Origin: Gammaproteobacteria bacterium
Lineage (GTDB): Bacteria > Pseudomonadota > Gammaproteobacteria > Methylococcales > UBA2780
Length of the DNA stretch: 6,291 bases
Assembly (NCBI GenBank): GCA_003646305.1
Contig: QNFJ01000130.1
Span: forward strand, 1-6,291
Direction of reading: 5' to 3'
The translations under genes and the position numbers were made by a program. Below, piece by piece: positions 1 through 6,200 of this stretch (positions are counted from its first letter, which is position 1; every line of letters begins with the position of its first letter). The notes under the pieces were generated by a model. The model had not been told where the DNA came from, made no database searches, and worked only from the letters and a program-made list of their open reading frames with translations.

Positions 1-177
1 CATCACTTCAAGCGGCATCGGTTTACGGCCTTTAAGCCCTTTTGAGTAGTGTGGCTCAATCAATTTTAGTAGCCGCTTCCACGGCACAACTTGATCCATC
101 TCAGCCAGAAATTTCTCACGCTTGGTTTGTTTCTTTTTATGCTTGTAAGCCAATGATCCAAAGCTTTGTTGTTTCAT
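1..177 (-). CDS. IS5-family transposase, N-terminal part (runs off the left edge)
   Basis: The minus strand from an ATG at 177 is open for all 59 codons to the window edge. The protein starts MKQQSFGSLAYKHKKK and continues with QTKREKFLAEMDQVVPW and IEPHYSKGLKGRKPMPLEVM. This is the conserved N-terminus of IS5-family (InsH-like) transposases: a basic, Thr-Lys/Arg-Arg-Glu lead, a 'FL..MDQ..PW' block and an 'IEP.Y.K...GR.P.PLE.M' block. The catalytic DDE residues lie further downstream and are outside the window, so activity cannot be judged. No strong ribosome binding site is visible before the ATG. The gene points away from the jet operon. The family call is recognition by pattern from memory, and is quite secure because several blocks match in the right order. 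Confidence 0.88.
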   Translation of the reverse strand, partial: MKQQSFGSLAYKHKKKQTKREKFLAEMDQVVPWKRLLKLIEPHYSKGLKGRKPMPLEVM

Positions 178-178
178 T

Positions 179-207
179 TTGTGGGTTCTAGAATGGGCTG
201 TTATGAT
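179..207 (+). promoter_or_regulatory. Possible outward promoter inside the IS driving the jet operon
   Basis: TTGTGG at 179-184 and TATGAT at 202-207 are separated by 17 bp and face the operon. The -10 matches the sigma-70 consensus at five of six positions; the -35 matches mainly in its first three bases. A second AT-rich hexamer, TATTAT at 213-218, lacks a recognisable -35. If real, the promoter lies within the IS leader and would give a 5' leader of about 80 nt before jetA. No better promoter was seen in the 42 bp between the IS end and jetA. This is a motif match only. Confidence 0.25.
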
Positions 208-233
208 GTGGCTATTATCTCATTTAGGAGCGC

Positions 234-249
234 TTTTTTCAGAGGTTCC
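234..249 (-). repeat. Candidate terminal inverted repeat of the left IS
   Basis: The + strand reads TTTTTTCAGAGGTTCC, so the element would begin GGAACCTCTGAAAAAA when read inward. Its position, about 70 bp from the transposase start and directly next to a TTAA, is what is expected for an IS5-family end. Only one end is visible, so the repeat itself cannot be confirmed. Confidence 0.45.
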
Positions 250-253
250 TTAA
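250..253. repeat. Candidate 4-bp target-site duplication (TTAA)
   Basis: TTAA lies immediately outside the proposed IS end. IS5-family elements commonly duplicate a 4-bp YTAR target, and TTAA satisfies that rule. The partner copy would lie beyond the left window edge. Confidence 0.35.
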
Positions 254-295
254 CAGACTTAGAACAACGTCTTCTTCTCAAAATAGCCTCCTACT

Positions 296-1567
296 ATGGC
301 ATCACCTAAAGCGCTAATTTTTCAACTTCATAAGCACTGGGAGATTATTGAAGCAATCACCCGATTATCTAAAGAGCAGCCCGCTTTTGATGAAAGCCAA
401 GTTATAACAATCATTGCTCACAACAACCCTCAGACAACCATTGACGAGCAGGCCGCAATACTACGAACCCTTTGTAATGCTGATTTATTACAGTGGCTTA
501 GTCGTTCTAGTAGTTTGCAAGTAAACCCTTTAATCCTTGATTTTGTTCGCGGCTTAACGCACGAACATGAGCTGGGACTGTCGGCCGTTCTTAAAGCCAG
601 AGTAGAAGCTGTTAGAGATGCCACATCACAACTCAATGAGGGCTTAAAAAGCAATGAGAGCGACTTGATGCGACGTGGTGCGGCCCGTCTTTCCGATCTA
701 TTTCGACAAATTAGCCAACAACTTGATCAGGACCACCACGCCATTATAGAGATTGCAGAAAATGCCAAATCAAATGATGTAAACCAGCCTCTTGCCAAGC
801 GTTACCAAGCCGTACTTGATGCCTACCAAAACTATATTGAACCGATGAATGAGATGATGGACAGTGGTCTTAGCGGTTTCTTTTACCCCTACCTTGAGGC
901 CGCAGAACAATCACTCGATAGCGCCTCCGAAAAGTTATCTATTCAAGGAGCACTGTATACTCACCGGCTACAATTGAGGCAGGTGGCGTACCAGGCCAAA
1001 GAGCTAAGGCGTATCGGTCGCCATATTGCACAACAATGCGCTGACACCCTATTACCACTTCGTGAAGAGGCACGCCAACATAACAGCTTGTCATCTGCTG
1101 TAAGCCTTTTGCTTGGCCAAGTACGTAAAAAAGGGCTCAGTTCTACCTTTAAGAAAAACTCAGTCTCTCAATTACCCGGATGGCAGAGAAAGCGGAGAAA
1201 CCGCATCAGCCTTGGTGGAGAAGTAGCCTTCATGATGTCTGAAGCGATAAATTACGAACCTGATATCACTATTTTCCCCGAAAGCGAGCACAGTGAATCG
1301 GTTGACCTTTCTAGCTGGGTCAATGAAAAAGCTTTACGCAAGGCACTAACCAAGTCCTTACCCATTTCAAACTTGATGCTATGGTTAAAACAATACGAAT
1401 CATCTTTGCCAGATGAGGTTCTATTGCGACTTTATCACGAGCTCATTCAAGAAACGCAATGGCAAGCTGACATCCGTTGTGATGAGGTGCAAACTGACCT
1501 ACAAATGGTTCGTGTCCACTATCACCCGCATCAGCTATCAAACATCGCTATAAAGGAGAGCGTTTGA
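296..1567 (+). CDS. jetA: Wadjet JetA / MksF-like kleisin subunit
   Basis: This 423-residue, soluble, mostly helical protein is the first gene of the operon. In known systems the JetA/MksF kleisin bridges the two SMC heads and recruits the JetB subunit. Visible layout: an N-terminal winged-helix-like region (about 5-88, ending 'NPLILDFVRGL'), a helical bundle (about 90-160, 'LGLSAVLKARVEAVRDATSQL', then 'DLFRQISQQLDQDHHAIIEIA'), a region with 'LAKRYQAVLDAYQNYIEPMNEM' (about 166-188), a basic patch QRKRRNR at 297-303, and an acidic C-terminal segment leading to a second winged-helix-like domain (about 335-412). Length and domain order fit MksF/MukF-type kleisins. An in-frame TAG at 284-286 leaves ATG 296 as the first possible start. 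It has no clear Shine-Dalgarno; the preceding CCTCCT-like bases are the opposite of one. The gene overlaps jetB by 4 nt. Identification rests mainly on operon position and fold pattern. It does not look like the DUF3375-type JetA of type I Wadjet. Confidence 0.8.
   Translation: MASPKALIFQLHKHWEIIEAITRLSKEQPAFDESQVITIIAHNNPQTTIDEQAAILRTLCNADLLQWLSRSSSLQVNPLILDFVRGLTHEHELGLSAVLKARVEAVRDATSQLNEGLKSNESDLMRRGAARLSDLFRQISQQLDQDHHAIIEIAENAKSNDVNQPLAKRYQAVLDAYQNYIEPMNEMMDSGLSGFFYPYLEAAEQSLDSASEKLSIQGALYTHRLQLRQVAYQAKELRRIGRHIAQQCADTLLPLREEARQHNSLSSAVSLLLGQVRKKGLSSTFKKNSVSQLPGWQRKRRNRISLGGEVAFMMSEAINYEPDITIFPESEHSESVDLSSWVNEKALRKALTKSLPISNLMLWLKQYESSLPDEVLLRLYHELIQETQWQADIRCDEVQTDLQMVRVHYHPHQLSNIAIKESV
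1553..1558 (+). promoter_or_regulatory. Ribosome binding site fixing the TTG start of jetB
   Basis: AAGGAG lies inside the last codons of jetA and is 5 nt upstream of TTG 1564. It is the clearest Shine-Dalgarno match among the four operon genes, and it decides the unusual start codon. The TTG overlaps the jetA TGA stop as TTGA. Confidence 0.75.
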
Positions 1568-2142
1568 ACCATTTTACAAGCACGCTGAATCAACTTGATA
1601 AATTAGCCCTTCTTTTCAAAGAATTGAGCAATGGCAAGCATATTAACCGAACAGGTGATGCCTCTTTGTGGGTTGCTCTTGAGCATGACAAAACCCTTTA
1701 TCAATCTCTTTTTAAAGCGCTTGGTTTTGAGTTACGCTTTGATGAGCGGGGCTTTGCTTGGTTTCATACTGATGAAATATCCAGCAATATCAGTAAAACA
1801 TCAAGACAGCTTGCCCTTCTCTTTATGGTGATTTTTGATACCCAGGCCGACGCAGGCAAACCTCTTATCCATTTTTCTGATTGGATTGTTGACCGTACAT
1901 TACTCTCACAAGCTTTTGAGAAGCACCAAACATTGCTGATTGCCGAAAATCTCGATATTGATGCACTACTCCTACTCCTTGAATCTGCAGCAAGACTCGG
2001 TTTTACTCAACAAAGCCGGGGGCACTGGCAACTACTACCGGCTGTGTGCCGCTATCTGGACCATTTTGAATCTTTAGCAAACCAGCAACGTAAAGATGAA
2101 GTTCAACTTGCTGATACTGAAACTAAAGAGATAAAAGAATAA
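1564..2142 (+). CDS. jetB: Wadjet JetB / MksE-like accessory subunit
   Basis: This 192-residue protein is the likely counterpart of MukE/MksE/JetB, a small winged-helix protein that binds the kleisin and DNA in the SMC complex. Features seen: a helical N-terminus ('LDKLALLFKELSNGKHI', about 11-27), 'ASLWVALEHDKTLYQSLFKALGFELRF' (about 33-59), the characteristic 'DERGFAWF' turn (60-67), a helical domain containing 'ALLFMVIFD', and a second winged-helix-like region (about 128-165, ending 'GHWQLLPAVCRYLDH'). The last 20 or so residues are charged and probably disordered. The start is TTG, supported by AAGGAG 5 nt upstream and by the 4-nt TTGA overlap with jetA. The next candidate starts would lose the conserved-looking first helix. 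The stop shares one base with the jetC ATG (TAATG), implying coupled translation. The family call is by size, pattern and neighbours. Confidence 0.78.
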   Translation: MNHFTSTLNQLDKLALLFKELSNGKHINRTGDASLWVALEHDKTLYQSLFKALGFELRFDERGFAWFHTDEISSNISKTSRQLALLFMVIFDTQADAGKPLIHFSDWIVDRTLLSQAFEKHQTLLIAENLDIDALLLLLESAARLGFTQQSRGHWQLLPAVCRYLDHFESLANQQRKDEVQLADTETKEIKE

Positions 2143-4898
2143 TGGAATATGGTTTTCAACAGCTTGTCTTACTCAATAGTGCCGACTATCAACGTGCAGA
2201 GCTTCCACTCGATGATTCTGTCTCCTTAATCGCTCCTAACAACACCGGAAAGACCAGCCTGATTAACGCATTACAATTCCTGCTTATTATCGACCGCCGC
2301 AGAATGGATTTTGGTGCACACGAATTTGATAAAACACGTCGCTTTTACTTTCCCAGCAATAGCAGCTACATCCTAATGGAAGTCAGCCTGCCGCAAAGCG
2401 GTACCGTTGTACTCGGCTGTGTAGGTAAAGGTGTCAGCCATGATTATGAGTATTTTGCCTATCAAGGTGGTTTAATTACAGAGGATTTCCGACAAGAAGA
2501 TGGTTCATTGGTAACCCAACCAAGACTCATTACACACCTCGCACAGAAAAATCGCACACTGTTCCGCTATAACGCAACTGAGTTTCGTGACCTGATTTAT
2601 GGAGGCCGTCGTACGCGCAACTCACATGAGCCAGACTTTACCGTTTTCCGTTTAGAACATAACAGTGATGCACAGCCATTCCAGCAAGTTTTAACGCGCA
2701 CATTACGCCTCGATAAGCTCAGCTCAACAGATGTTAAAAGCTATCTTTTGCAAATCTTCAAACGTGACCTTCCTGATGCCAATATCGATTTCAAGCAAGA
2801 ATGGGATAAGGCTTTTGCTGAAGTAAATGCCGAACGAGCACAATTTCTTGCTGCCAAAAACCAGCTTAATGCCATTAATAAACTAGCTGAACAGGTTGAA
2901 GCGCGCTTGGTATTAAGAGGCAAATTAATTGCGTGGTGCCCAAAAATTAATAACGCACTGGCGCAATGGCAACAACACTACCAGCAAGAAGAAGAACAGA
3001 TACAGATACAATTATCGAAGCTGCAAGAGGAGCAAAAACGACAGTTCACTAAAGGCCAAGAACTGGCCGGGCAAAGAGTAATGCTTGATCAGGCGCTCAC
3101 CGAATTGAAGAATAAATCGCAACAACAAGAAGAACTCGACAATCAGTTTGCGCTAGTCTCCTCTCGGGAGACACTGGAAGCTGCCCTCAATTCTGCACAA
3201 CAAAAACTTGACCATCAAACCACACTTATAGGTCAAAGCCATAATCGATCAGCCAGCCTTATTCAACGCGATATTACCAACCGTAAACAGGCGCTTCAGC
3301 AGCTACAACGGCAAAAAGAAAGTCTCGCGGATAATCTTTATCTACAACTCAGCAAACATCTACCCCCTGAACAACTTGAAAGGTTAAACAGAGCATTAAG
3401 CGCCCAAGTTATGACCCTAAGGCCGGAACAGTTCAAGCTTAATACCGACACACTCAAGTCCCTTCTTGAAGAAACTGACACCTTAAAACTACCTGGACTA
3501 GAGCTTTCTCTCTCAGCCTTAACAGCGCAACATCAACAACTTGGCCGTCAAGCGCTTGAAGAGCAAATCACCGACAATCAGCAACAACTTCAATCCTTAC
3601 AAGAGCAGCTTGAAACAGCACAGCAACATGATCAGGCAAAGATAAAAAAACACCAGCTCGAAAAAGAAAAAAGAACCTGTGAAGAGGCGCTGAAGCAATA
3701 CGACATTTTGTTAAAATTACGTGCTAACCAAGCCACAAGAGCAGATGAAACAGGCACAACAGAAAGTGCGCTTAAAAATGTTTGTGAACAGCTTGCTCAG
3801 TCGGGACAATTAGCTCAAGCACTGACCGATAGAATTAACCAGCAGCACCTAGCATTACAACACTTAGTTAATAAACATAAAATCATCGACCGAATCAAAA
3901 ATCGACGAACGGATACCGACCCACAGTTCAGTTACCTGGCTGACATGAAGCACCACCCTTGGCTTGCTGAGCCCGAGTGGCCATTAGAGCAACTGGCACA
4001 ACAACTAGAAACCTATCAAACTAATTGCAAAACACTTCTTGAATACAATCAACAGATTGAATTAACGCTATCACAACTGCATAGTTCGGGTTTAACAAAA
4101 TATCAATACAGCGAAACCGCAGACATCGAACTGGCTGCCATCATTAACTTTTCGCAACAGCTAGACAAAGAGGAAGAAGCACTAGATAAAAAAGCGCGAA
4201 GTGCTGTTATTAATGTCACAGCCAGCCTCCATGAATTACGCAGTGGTTTACATGCCTTTCAAGGAAAAATGCGTGAATTTAACCGCCTGATTAGCCACCG
4301 CCGGTTATCAGACCTTAAAATATTTAAGATTGAAGCTCAGGACGAAACCCAACTTGTTGAAGCCATTGATATGTTGATCGATACAGCAAAGGGTATAGAC
4401 AGTGGTGATACTTTTGAGCTTTTTAATCACGGCAGTATTCTTGATAACGAGCAACTAGAACGAGCAAAACAGCTCCTAATTGATGAAGGTAATGCCCGCC
4501 AAGGGTTAAAAATTGCGGACCTGTTTAGACTAGTTTTTATAGTTGCAAAAAATGAGCAGCAACCTGAATCCTTCCAAGAAATCGACAGTGCCGCCTCAAA
4601 TGGAACGGTTCTAATGGCCAAACTTGTAACAGGGCTTGCAATGCTTCACCTAATGCAAGACAAGCGCCATAAAACTCGGGCCATTTGTTACCTGGATGAG
4701 GCGCTTGCACTTGACCGACATAATCAAAAAAGCCTCATTATCACCGCGCAAGAATTTGGCTTTGCACTGATTTTTGCCTCTCCTTCGCCACTTACCACCG
4801 CACGGTATTGCGTACCTATTCATCAAACTAACGGCAAAAATAATATCAGTAAAACAAGCTGGCAACTACTCGAAGATCTAGATGAGGACAGCCCATGA
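2142..4898 (+). CDS. jetC: Wadjet JetC / MksB-like SMC ATPase
   Basis: This 918-residue SMC-type motor protein would dimerise, use ATP to extrude DNA loops, and be bridged by JetA. The N-terminal head has Walker A APNNTGKT at 31-38, followed by SLINALQFLL. A conserved-looking block (about 55-82, 'FGAHEFDKTRRFYFPSNSSY') follows. From about 235 to 700 the protein is rich in Gln, Glu, Leu and Lys and reads as long coiled coil, interrupted near 405-465 ('HLPPEQLERL' to 'LPGLELSLSAL') and near 593-615 ('FSYLADMKHHPWLAEPEWP'). These breaks are candidate hinge or elbow regions. The C-terminal head has a signature-like SNGT at 819-822 (in place of LSGGQ), and Walker B 'ICYLDEALALD' at 848-858 with D852 and catalytic-type E853. 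Both ATPase halves are therefore intact. The length is below that of MukB (about 1,480) and typical type I JetC, and nearer to the compact MksB proteins. It overlaps jetB by 1 nt and jetD by 4 nt. Alternatives such as an SbcC or RecN relative are unlikely given the neighbours. Confidence 0.9.
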   Translation: MEYGFQQLVLLNSADYQRAELPLDDSVSLIAPNNTGKTSLINALQFLLIIDRRRMDFGAHEFDKTRRFYFPSNSSYILMEVSLPQSGTVVLGCVGKGVSHDYEYFAYQGGLITEDFRQEDGSLVTQPRLITHLAQKNRTLFRYNATEFRDLIYGGRRTRNSHEPDFTVFRLEHNSDAQPFQQVLTRTLRLDKLSSTDVKSYLLQIFKRDLPDANIDFKQEWDKAFAEVNAERAQFLAAKNQLNAINKLAEQVEARLVLRGKLIAWCPKINNALAQWQQHYQQEEEQIQIQLSKLQEEQKRQFTKGQELAGQRVMLDQALTELKNKSQQQEELDNQFALVSSRETLEAALNSAQQKLDHQTTLIGQSHNRSASLIQRDITNRKQALQQLQRQKESLADNLYLQLSKHLPPEQLERLNRALSAQVMTLRPEQFKLNTDTLKSLLEETDTLKLPGLELSLSALTAQHQQLGRQALEEQITDNQQQLQSLQEQLETAQQHDQAKIKKHQLEKEKRTCEEALKQYDILLKLRANQATRADETGTTESALKNVCEQLAQSGQLAQALTDRINQQHLALQHLVNKHKIIDRIKNRRTDTDPQFSYLADMKHHPWLAEPEWPLEQLAQQLETYQTNCKTLLEYNQQIELTLSQLHSSGLTKYQYSETADIELAAIINFSQQLDKEEEALDKKARSAVINVTASLHELRSGLHAFQGKMREFNRLISHRRLSDLKIFKIEAQDETQLVEAIDMLIDTAKGIDSGDTFELFNHGSILDNEQLERAKQLLIDEGNARQGLKIADLFRLVFIVAKNEQQPESFQEIDSAASNGTVLMAKLVTGLAMLHLMQDKRHKTRAICYLDEALALDRHNQKSLIITAQEFGFALIFASPSPLTTARYCVPIHQTNGKNNISKTSWQLLEDLDEDSP

Positions 4899-5785
4899 AT
4901 CGCCCTCTACAAGCTGCCTTATCAAAGCTAAGGAATAACAAAAATGGGTGTTTAACAGGCTCAAGCTTGACGCAATCACAACGAAGAGCGCTGGAGGATT
5001 TTGGCAGGCAAACCGGCGCTGTTAACTGGATGCCCAAAGGCCGAGGCATTATTTATCAGAGTCAACAGCCTGAGGTTATCGAACAACATTGGCAACAATT
5101 AACACCATACGATAAGGCCGCCGCAGATAAAAACCTACCTGCCCGTGCTACCAACATTGCAAAAACAAGAAACAGTAAAAGTGGACAGCATCAACACGAA
5201 TATTACTACCTGCCACTCAAAGCTAAAGGCTCTGTTAGTTGGCATAATGACAATGGCTATCTTCTCGATCTACAAGAAGCAACCAAACAGATGGGTGCAG
5301 CAACATTAAAAATCTCAGAAAAAGAAGACATCGGCTGGCAAAGCAAGAGTCCTCTTTGGTTAATAGAAAACCAAGCTCTTTTTGATCACCTCGACTGGTT
5401 ACCAGAGCAGCAAGCTTGCAGCGTTCTTTATTACAGCGGCCATCTGCAAAACTTACTTATCAACTGGCTAGCCAGGCATCGTCGCGCAAATAAAATCTAT
5501 TTTTTTCCTGATTACGATGGCGTTGGGCTAAAAAATTATGCCCGTCTTAAACACAAGCTCAATATGCCGGTAGAATTTTGGTTAATACCAAACTGGAAAA
5601 ATTTGCTCCTAAAAACAGGCAGCAATGAACTATGGAAAAACACGAACCGGGAATTTAAATCTGCATTGCCAGACATAAAAAGCCTATGCTCAGATGAACC
5701 AGAGTTAATTGAACTATTAGAAACCATGCAAATTAACGGACTTGCACTTGAGCAAGAAGCTGTTTGGTTAAATAGCCAAACTTAA
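4895..5785 (+). CDS. jetD: Wadjet JetD / MksG-like Toprim nuclease
   Basis: This 296-residue protein is the presumed effector. In studied systems JetD/MksG cleaves closed-circular DNA held by the SMC motor. The C-terminal half carries a Toprim fold of the topoisomerase VI-A/Spo11 kind: glutamate E158 in 'LWLIENQALFDHL', G182 in 'VLYYSGHLQNLL', and the metal-binding DxD as D206 and D208 in 'IYFFPDYDGVGLKNYARL'. The N-terminal part (about 1-60) includes 'SLTQSQRRALEDFGRQTGAVNWMPKGRG', which looks like a winged-helix DNA-binding segment. A basic linker (about 82-106, 'LPARATNIAKTRNSKSGQH') joins the two. All expected catalytic acids are present, so it looks active. At 296 residues it is shorter than many JetD proteins (which I recall as nearer 380-400), mostly at the N-terminal side. 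The start is ATG in an ATGA overlap with jetC, with GAGG at 4884-4887 seven nt upstream. There is no in-frame sign of a lost upstream part. Confidence 0.88.
   Translation: MNRPLQAALSKLRNNKNGCLTGSSLTQSQRRALEDFGRQTGAVNWMPKGRGIIYQSQQPEVIEQHWQQLTPYDKAAADKNLPARATNIAKTRNSKSGQHQHEYYYLPLKAKGSVSWHNDNGYLLDLQEATKQMGAATLKISEKEDIGWQSKSPLWLIENQALFDHLDWLPEQQACSVLYYSGHLQNLLINWLARHRRANKIYFFPDYDGVGLKNYARLKHKLNMPVEFWLIPNWKNLLLKTGSNELWKNTNREFKSALPDIKSLCSDEPELIELLETMQINGLALEQEAVWLNSQT
5762..5781 (+). other. Hairpin at the jetD stop codon
   Basis: GTTTGGTT (5762-5769) pairs with AGCCAAAC (5774-5781), including one G-U pair, around an AAAT tetraloop. The stem ends 1 nt before the TAA stop at 5783-5785. It is followed by TTAAAAAG rather than a U-tract, so it is not a classical intrinsic terminator. 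It could protect the 3' end of the message or be incidental. Confidence 0.35.
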
Positions 5786-5818
5786 AAAGCACCTTATCAA
5801 TCAAGTTATCCTAACAGT

Positions 5819-5837
5819 TCTGGTCAACCAAACCAGA
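5819..5837 (+). terminator. Weak terminator-like hairpin downstream of jetD
   Basis: TCTGGT (5819-5824) and ACCAGA (5832-5837) can form a 6-bp stem with a 7-nt loop, 33 nt after the jetD stop. What follows is AT-rich but has only short T runs some distance away, so termination efficiency is doubtful. It is the first plausible end-of-operon structure outside the coding region. Confidence 0.25.
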
Positions 5838-5906
5838 CACATTAATTTGCTAAATTTTCATACTGATCCGGCGGCAAGTCATTGTGTAGTGCCCCCCGTC
5901 AAACCC

Positions 5907-5931
5907 GCTAGAGGACGCAGTTGTCGCTAGC
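5907..5931. repeat. Imperfect inverted repeat GCTAG...CTAGC
   Basis: GCTAG (5907-5911) pairs with CTAGC (5927-5931), and GAC (5914-5916) with GTC (5923-5925), leaving a 2/1 internal bulge and the loop GCAGTT. The hexamer CGCTAG also occurs twice as a direct repeat (5906-5911 and 5925-5930). It might be a recombination or protein-binding site or a terminus of a lost element; nothing in the window decides this. Confidence 0.35.
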
Positions 5932-6053
5932 TGCCCTAAACAGACTTTACACAATCTCTTATTTTCCTCCGATAGCACTTGATCACTCCTTTCCGAATTC
6001 AATACACGCAATTAAGTCAGAATTATTGAAACATACCGAGTTACCATAGATCT

Positions 6054-6079
6054 GGACGGTTTATTGACCGACCTCTTTT
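6054..6079 (+). terminator. Possible intrinsic terminator before the right IS
   Basis: GGACGGT (6054-6060) and ACCGACC (6067-6073) form a stem with one internal A-A mismatch and the loop TTATTG, followed at once by TCTTTT. This is the best stem-plus-T-run arrangement in the region. CCGAC at 6068-6072 can alternatively pair with GTCGG at 6085-6089. It could end transcripts running from jetD towards the transposase gene. Confidence 0.3.
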
Positions 6080-6110
6080 ACCTAGTCGGCCCTGAATAGC
6101 TCACAACCCA

Positions 6111-6142
6111 TTGAAATTATTTGTTAAAATTGAGTTTATAAA
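6111..6142 (+). promoter_or_regulatory. Possible promoter of the right transposase gene
   Basis: TTGAAA (6111-6116) is a good -35 match. AT-rich -10 candidates follow: TTATAA at 6136-6141 or TATAAA at 6137-6142, at a longer than ideal spacing of 19-20 bp. The 60 nt between these and ATG 6201 hold the ribosome binding site. This is a motif match only. Confidence 0.22.
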
Positions 6143-6200
6143 TTTCATTTCTCCCCGCTTTTGATTCTCTGAATTAAAAACCTTGCAGAAAAGGGCACAA

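Larger units (their letters stand above)
1..249 (-). mobile_element. Partial IS5-family insertion sequence (transposase-proximal end)
   Basis: This span holds the start of an IS5-family transposase plus 72 bp of leader. I place the outer end at 249, because the minus strand read inward from there begins GGAACCTCTGAAAAAAG, which has the look of an IS5-type terminal repeat. It is followed on the + strand by TTAA, which fits the YTAR target preference of the family. The far end is outside the window, so neither the matching inverted repeat nor the second copy of the target duplication can be checked. That an IS is present is secure; the exact boundary is inference. Confidence 0.7.
5786..6085. 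other. Non-coding interval between jetD and the right IS
   Basis: About 300 bp hold no convincing gene on either strand. Contents seen: a weak hairpin at 5819-5837, an imperfect palindrome at 5907-5931, a GC-rich hairpin with a following T run at 6054-6079, a C6 run at 5892-5897, and a short minus-strand reading frame ending at 5842 that may be a gene remnant. No tRNA-like or CRISPR-like structure was recognised. The mix of small structures with no intact gene suggests a decayed or recombined junction. Confidence 0.5.

Noticed and set aside
1631..1831. A 66-codon + strand frame inside jetB in another phase.
   Set aside because: jetB has a strong ribosome site, coupled ends and a family-like sequence. 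The inner frame has no ribosome site and is a shadow.
2142..4898. jetC read as an SbcC, RecN or standalone AAA-type ATPase.
   Set aside because: The long coiled coil would allow it, but the fixed neighbours (kleisin-like, MukE-like and Toprim genes) fit only the Wadjet/Mks arrangement.
4650..5049. Minus-strand open frames across the end of jetC and the start of jetD.
   Set aside because: They are antisense to strongly supported coding sequence with intact motifs, and their translations have no recognisable domain.
5850..5978. A 42-residue minus-strand frame starting GTG at 5978, with AAGGAG 7 nt upstream and a CKVC motif.
   Set aside because: The ribosome site is good, but the peptide resembles nothing I know. 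The last part competes with a better-looking remnant frame, and a 42-codon frame is expected by chance.
5786..6200. A possible CRISPR array, tRNA or integron attC site in the right intergenic stretch.
   Set aside because: There are no regularly spaced repeats, no cloverleaf-like arms and no paired RYYYAAC/GTTRRRY cores; only small isolated inverted repeats are present.
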